Shown piece after piece: positions 21,606 to 21,653 of a stretch of DNA of 21,653 nucleotides (positions are counted from its first letter, which is position 1; each line of letters opens with the position of its first letter). The translations under genes were made by a program, and so were the position numbers. The notes below the pieces were generated by a model. It was not told where the DNA came from, ran no database searches, and saw only the letters and a list, made by a program, of their open reading frames with translations. The DNA comes from Syntrophales bacterium (lineage in GTDB: Bacteria; Desulfobacterota; Syntrophia; Syntrophales; PHBD01). Where the stretch lies: assembly GCA_035363115.1 (NCBI GenBank), contig DAOSEM010000016.1, positions 1 to 21,653 of the forward strand, read 5' to 3'.

Positions 21606-21653
21606 GGGGCGCGACCGGGGGTTCCCAGAGGAGCAATTGGAAAACGTTTCCGG

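Overview
The window is chromosomal DNA with high GC content, tightly packed bacterial genes and strong GC bias at third codon positions. Gene content suggests a Gram-negative anaerobe of the former Deltaproteobacteria (Desulfobacterota or Syntrophia-like). The supporting features are the ffs-dnaX-ybaB-recR block, a two-subunit class I fumarase, cobamide salvage with a CbiR-like enzyme, an RsbU-type phosphatase with a STAS protein, and HATPase/GNAT-type proteins. The taxonomy is inference; there is no rRNA or other decisive marker.

Left edge (1-362, minus strand): three tRNA genes, Thr(TGT)-Tyr(GTA)-Gly(TCC), run off the edge behind a near-consensus sigma-70 promoter. This is the usual order upstream of an EF-Tu gene. 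Next (370-4682, minus strand) comes a replication/repair operon: the SRP RNA gene ffs with its own promoter, then dnaX, ybaB/ebfC and recR, followed 7 nt later by the two fumarase subunits.

Signalling block (4790-8917): a STAS anti-anti-sigma-like gene and a zinc-ribbon/DUF2231-like membrane protein run rightward. A dCache-HAMP-PP2C (RsbU/SpoIIE) phosphatase and an NMT1/THI5-type substrate-binding protein run leftward. The last two overlap by 26 bp.

Translation/RNA block (8946-11348, minus strand): a beta-CASP metallo-beta-lactamase protein, tadA, tRNA-Ser(CGA) and tRNA-Ser(GGA). These appear to form one unit.

Cobamide block (11427-15689): cbiR-cobU-cobT-cobS on the minus strand and a divergent BtuF-like binding protein on the plus strand. 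Together they look like capture, remodelling and nucleotide-loop assembly of scavenged cobamides. No corrin-ring genes are present here. uppP follows btuF closely.

Right part (16576-21125): a GNAT-like protein and an XdhC-family protein (plus strand) converge on a hisC-like aminotransferase and a second GNAT-like protein that carries a degenerate HATPase domain (minus strand). The two GNAT-like proteins seem to share an unusual two-part architecture.

Right edge (21126-21653): no convincing gene. It holds a tRNA-like hairpin and a large imperfect inverted repeat of about 210-250 bp that could be a MITE-like or other palindromic element. Most of the window is ordinary housekeeping. The best leads are the salvage/remodelling cobamide cluster, the dispersed partner-switch-like parts with paired GNAT-like proteins, and the right-edge palindrome.
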